Assembly: GCA_016709675.1 (NCBI GenBank)
Contig: JADJMH010000016.1
Location: forward strand, 62,001-126,000
Length of the DNA: 64,000 bases
Source: Candidatus Accumulibacter proximus
GTDB lineage: Bacteria > Pseudomonadota > Gammaproteobacteria > Burkholderiales > Rhodocyclaceae
Direction: 5' to 3'
Shown piece by piece: positions 61,975 through 64,000 of this stretch. The first letter of the stretch is position 1; the number at the start of each line of letters is the position of its first letter. The notes under the pieces were generated by a model. That model did no database searches and had not been told where the DNA came from. It was given only the letters and a program-made list of their open reading frames with translations. A program made the position numbers and the translations under genes.

Positions 61975-62185
61975 ACTGCAGGGGGCTGCGGCCACCATGG
62001 GGCCGATAGATCCCGGTCGCGTGCAGACCACGCTGCACCAAAGACCGAGCACGGTCAGTTGCCATGATGGGGAATCGACTCCTGGCGCGTCAGTGCCGTT
62101 CAGTCCAGGTCTATCGGCGTTGCGAAGGAGGTAGAATGCGCTCTCGGCTTGGCAGACACTCAACGGGAGCGAAGGAGTGGACAAA

Positions 62186-62551
62186 GTGAAGGACATTGAA
62201 AAGGCAATTGGCGCCCATGCGCTATGGATGTCGGAACTTCGGCAGGCCATCCTCGACGCTCGTCCGGGCATTGAAGTAGGCGGCATTCGGGCAGACGACC
62301 AGTGTGATTTCGGTCAGTGGTTGTACGGTTCTCGCCTATCGGCGGCTGACCGCATGACCGAGAGTTACCAGGAGGTCCGCCGCCTGCACGCCGAATTCCA
62401 CGATCTGGCAGCGCTGGTGGTCGAAAGAGCAGCGGCTGGCAGGATAGTCGATGCTTATGCTCTGCTCTACGACGAATACGTCACGATGTCCGGCAGGCTT
62501 GCCCTTGCCATGCGGGCGTGGCAGCAGCGCTTGCTGCAGGGCCTTGAGTGA
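62186..62551 (+). CDS. CZB-domain (zinc-binding chemosensor) protein
   Basis: 121 residues from GTG 62186, with AAGGAG 8 nt away (GTG 62177 has no spacing). It is a stand-alone CZB domain: AIGAHALWMSELRQAI, then the Cys-containing CDFGQWLYG, and RRLHAEFHDLAALVV, with the His/Cys zinc ligands characteristic of this family. CZB domains sit on chemoreceptors or diguanylate cyclases and respond to zinc or HOCl; the free form may act in trans. It is tail-to-tail with the cNMP gene. Confidence 0.8.
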   Translation: MKDIEKAIGAHALWMSELRQAILDARPGIEVGGIRADDQCDFGQWLYGSRLSAADRMTESYQEVRRLHAEFHDLAALVVERAAAGRIVDAYALLYDEYVTMSGRLALAMRAWQQRLLQGLE

Positions 62552-62558
62552 AGCGAGA

Positions 62559-63041
62559 TCACGACGAGTCAGCGTCACTGTTTGAGGCCATGTAGCGGGC
62601 TGCCAGATCGTCAATGCTGCGCAGGCGGCGGCTGAGTTCCCTGGCCAGGTTCATGACGATCAGCGTGAAGGTCGGGGGGTCGAACTCGTAAATATGGAGC
62701 AAATCACCGTTGCTCAACGCCAGCGTCGAGACCGACTCGAGGGCGCGTACCGTGGCCGACCGGCGCTGCATGTCGATCAACTCCATCTCGCCGAAGACAT
62801 CGCCCACTGTCAGGACGGCGATACGCTTGCCGAATACGCCTGCCGCCTCAGGACTGGCCTTCAAGACTTCGACCGACCCGCTGCAGATCACGAACAGCGA
62901 GTCGCCGTCTTCGCCTTCCTGAACGATGACCTCTCCAGCCGCAAAATCCCGTTCGCGCATCAACGGCATGATTTTCTGCATCGCCTGATCGTCAACCCCA
63001 CCGAACAGTGGTTGATCCTGAAGGAAGCGGGCGGTCTTCAC
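62559..63041 (-). CDS. Cyclic-nucleotide-binding-domain protein
   Basis: 160 residues from GTG at 63041 (AGGAG with 7-nt spacing; TTG at 63059 is less likely). A single cNMP domain: RFLQDQPLFGGVDDQAMQKI, AAGEVIVQEGEDGDSLFVIC, and the phosphate-binding-cassette stretch GDVFGEMELIDMQRRSATVR. No DNA-binding helix-turn-helix or kinase is attached, so it is a free regulatory module; ligand unknown. It overlaps no other gene but faces the CZB gene. Confidence 0.8.
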   Translation of the reverse strand: MKTARFLQDQPLFGGVDDQAMQKIMPLMRERDFAAGEVIVQEGEDGDSLFVICSGSVEVLKASPEAAGVFGKRIAVLTVGDVFGEMELIDMQRRSATVRALESVSTLALSNGDLLHIYEFDPPTFTLIVMNLARELSRRLRSIDDLAARYMASNSDADSS

Positions 63042-63352
63042 GGAGTACTCCTGCGGCAACGGTCAATGGGCCACACTCGGGACGGCTGATATACAATTTT
63101 GCACCATGCCGAAGAAGAATAGAAGAAACCAAGAGGATCCGCCCGCCAGAAACTGGCCAGTAGGATGATCGTGCGCAATCAACCAGCATGGCTGTGATCC
63201 GATTTCGCCGGCCGAAGCGTCGCTTGAATGGTGCTTCTAGCCAACGGCTGTCAATCCGCTGCAGCCGCCGAGTGCCGTCTGGCGGGCAGCACGCCTGGAC
63301 CAGGTGATGGCTACGCCACGGCGAAGCGCCGTGGTGGAGTAGAATCTACCCG

Positions 63353-63814
63353 ATGAACGACGAATTCTTCATGCGCGAGGCGATTTCTCTGGCGCTTGCT
63401 GCCGAATGCCTTGGGGAGGTTCCGGTTGGCGCGCTGGTGGTTCGCGATGGCGTCATCGTTGGTCGCGGCTTCAATTCGCCGATTGGCGATCATGATCCGA
63501 CGGCCCATGCCGAAATTGCCGCATTACGCGATGCAGCGCGCAATCTCCGCAACTATCGCCTACCCGGCTGTGAGTTGTTCGTAACCCTTGAGCCTTGCGC
63601 GATGTGTGCCGGCGCGGTGCTGCAGGCGCGCATTGCCCGCCTGATCTATGGCGCCCGTGACTCGAAGACCGGCGTGCACGGGAGCGTCGTCGACATCTTT
63701 GCCGTTGAGCGCCTCAACCATCAGACCGAGGTCCTTGGTGGCGTTCTGGCAGAAGAGTGCGGGCAGTTGCTCTCGGACTTTTTTCTCGCCCGCCGCGGCC
63801 GCAGCGGGCAGTAG
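63353..63814 (+). CDS. tadA: tRNA-specific adenosine deaminase
   Basis: 153 residues from ATG 63353. Deaminase motifs: HAEI (His52, Glu54, Zn ligand and proton shuttle) and PCAMC (Cys82, Cys85, Zn ligands), with FNSPIGDHDPTAHAEI typical of TadA. It converts A34 to inosine in tRNA-Arg(ACG), allowing decoding of CGN codons, and is normally essential. It is followed at once by the L,D-transpeptidase gene. Confidence 0.93.
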   Translation: MNDEFFMREAISLALAAECLGEVPVGALVVRDGVIVGRGFNSPIGDHDPTAHAEIAALRDAARNLRNYRLPGCELFVTLEPCAMCAGAVLQARIARLIYGARDSKTGVHGSVVDIFAVERLNHQTEVLGGVLAEECGQLLSDFFLARRGRSGQ

Positions 63815-63816
63815 GC

Positions 63817-64000
63817 GTGCATATCCACATTTCCATCGGCAAGCAGACGCTGACCCTGTCCGATGACTCGGGCCGAGTGCTGCGTACCTATGCCGTATCT
63901 ACGGCGACAAAGGGTGCCGGCGAACTCAGGGGCAGCTTATGCACGCCGCGCGGGAGGCACCTGGTGCGTGCCAGGATCGGCGCGGGACAGCCAGAGAATA
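63817..64000 (+). CDS. L,D-transpeptidase (YkuD family), N-terminal part
   Basis: GTG 63817, two bases after the tadA stop. The 61 visible codons (HIHISIGKQTLTLSDDSGRV, LRTYAVSTATKGAGELRGSL, CTPRGRHLVRARIGAG) match the start of the YkuD domain of short periplasmic L,D-transpeptidases. The catalytic SHGCIR-type motif lies beyond the window's edge. The gene is cut by the right end. Confidence 0.75.
   Translation, partial: MHIHISIGKQTLTLSDDSGRVLRTYAVSTATKGAGELRGSLCTPRGRHLVRARIGAGQPEN

Noticed and set aside
63106..63168. 20-codon ORF preceded by TATACAAT
   Set aside because: A leaderless start is possible, but the product (MPKKNRRNQEDPPARNW...) has no known counterpart and is too short to call.

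Overview
The window is GC-rich chromosomal DNA with Gram-negative cell-envelope genes throughout: FadL-type and other outer-membrane barrels, OMPLA, NodT-type efflux lipoproteins, glycine-zipper lipoproteins, DegP/DegQ protease, hisI-hisG and tadA. Gene content and protein style suggest a betaproteobacterium, perhaps Rhodocyclaceae / Candidatus Accumulibacter-like. That is an inference from recognition; there is no rRNA or taxonomic marker. I saw no tRNA, rRNA, CRISPR array or intact insertion sequence.

Layout. 1-9.3 kb: the 3' end of an SdsA1-type alkyl sulfatase, a DUF3300/DUF2950 pair, two outer-membrane barrels, a CDF cation transporter and small secreted proteins. 9.3-24.4 kb: a YqhA remnant, an SH3 protein, AI-2E and YihY membrane proteins, an SLC13-type permease, a Do protease, a glutaminase remnant followed by a coupled MFS-asparaginase pair, a DUF1269 remnant, an anchored alpha/beta hydrolase, a barrel-gene remnant, a glycine-zipper protein and a META-domain protein. 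24.5-32.6 kb, all minus strand: an ion-transporter (IT) superfamily permease with an ABC-type binding protein, a patatin, a GntP permease and a MscS channel.

33.2-46.2 kb is the most striking intact block. A DUF2252 gene precedes an RND adaptor and permease, then six Mrp/Mbh-type antiporter genes in the order E-F-G-(MbhD/E+B fusion)-C-D, then the NodT outer-membrane factor of the efflux pump and an outer-membrane phospholipase A. Most junctions up to mnhD overlap or are very short, so the tripartite efflux pump appears to contain a cation/proton antiporter cassette inside its operon.

46-64 kb mixes housekeeping genes (hisI-hisG, alaX, dihaem cytochrome c, tadA, an L,D-transpeptidase start) with decayed genes. 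52.7-55.1 kb is a graveyard of conflict genes: two SUMF1 (FGE-fold) gene remnants in opposite orientation, one with STAND/NACHT parts, plus fragments of two reverse transcriptases. One fragment looks like a diversity-generating-retroelement (DGR) RT beside a hypervariable-looking SUMF1 C-terminus. Several neighbouring genes (aspartoacylase-like, SufC-like, SufBD-like, GroEL) have internal deletions that keep the reading frame.

Caution: RND permease, hisG, a binding protein, a patatin, a PEBP-like remnant and the GroEL remnant each carry a one-base indel, mostly in short homopolymers. Sequencing or assembly error is a serious alternative to real gene loss, especially for hisG.
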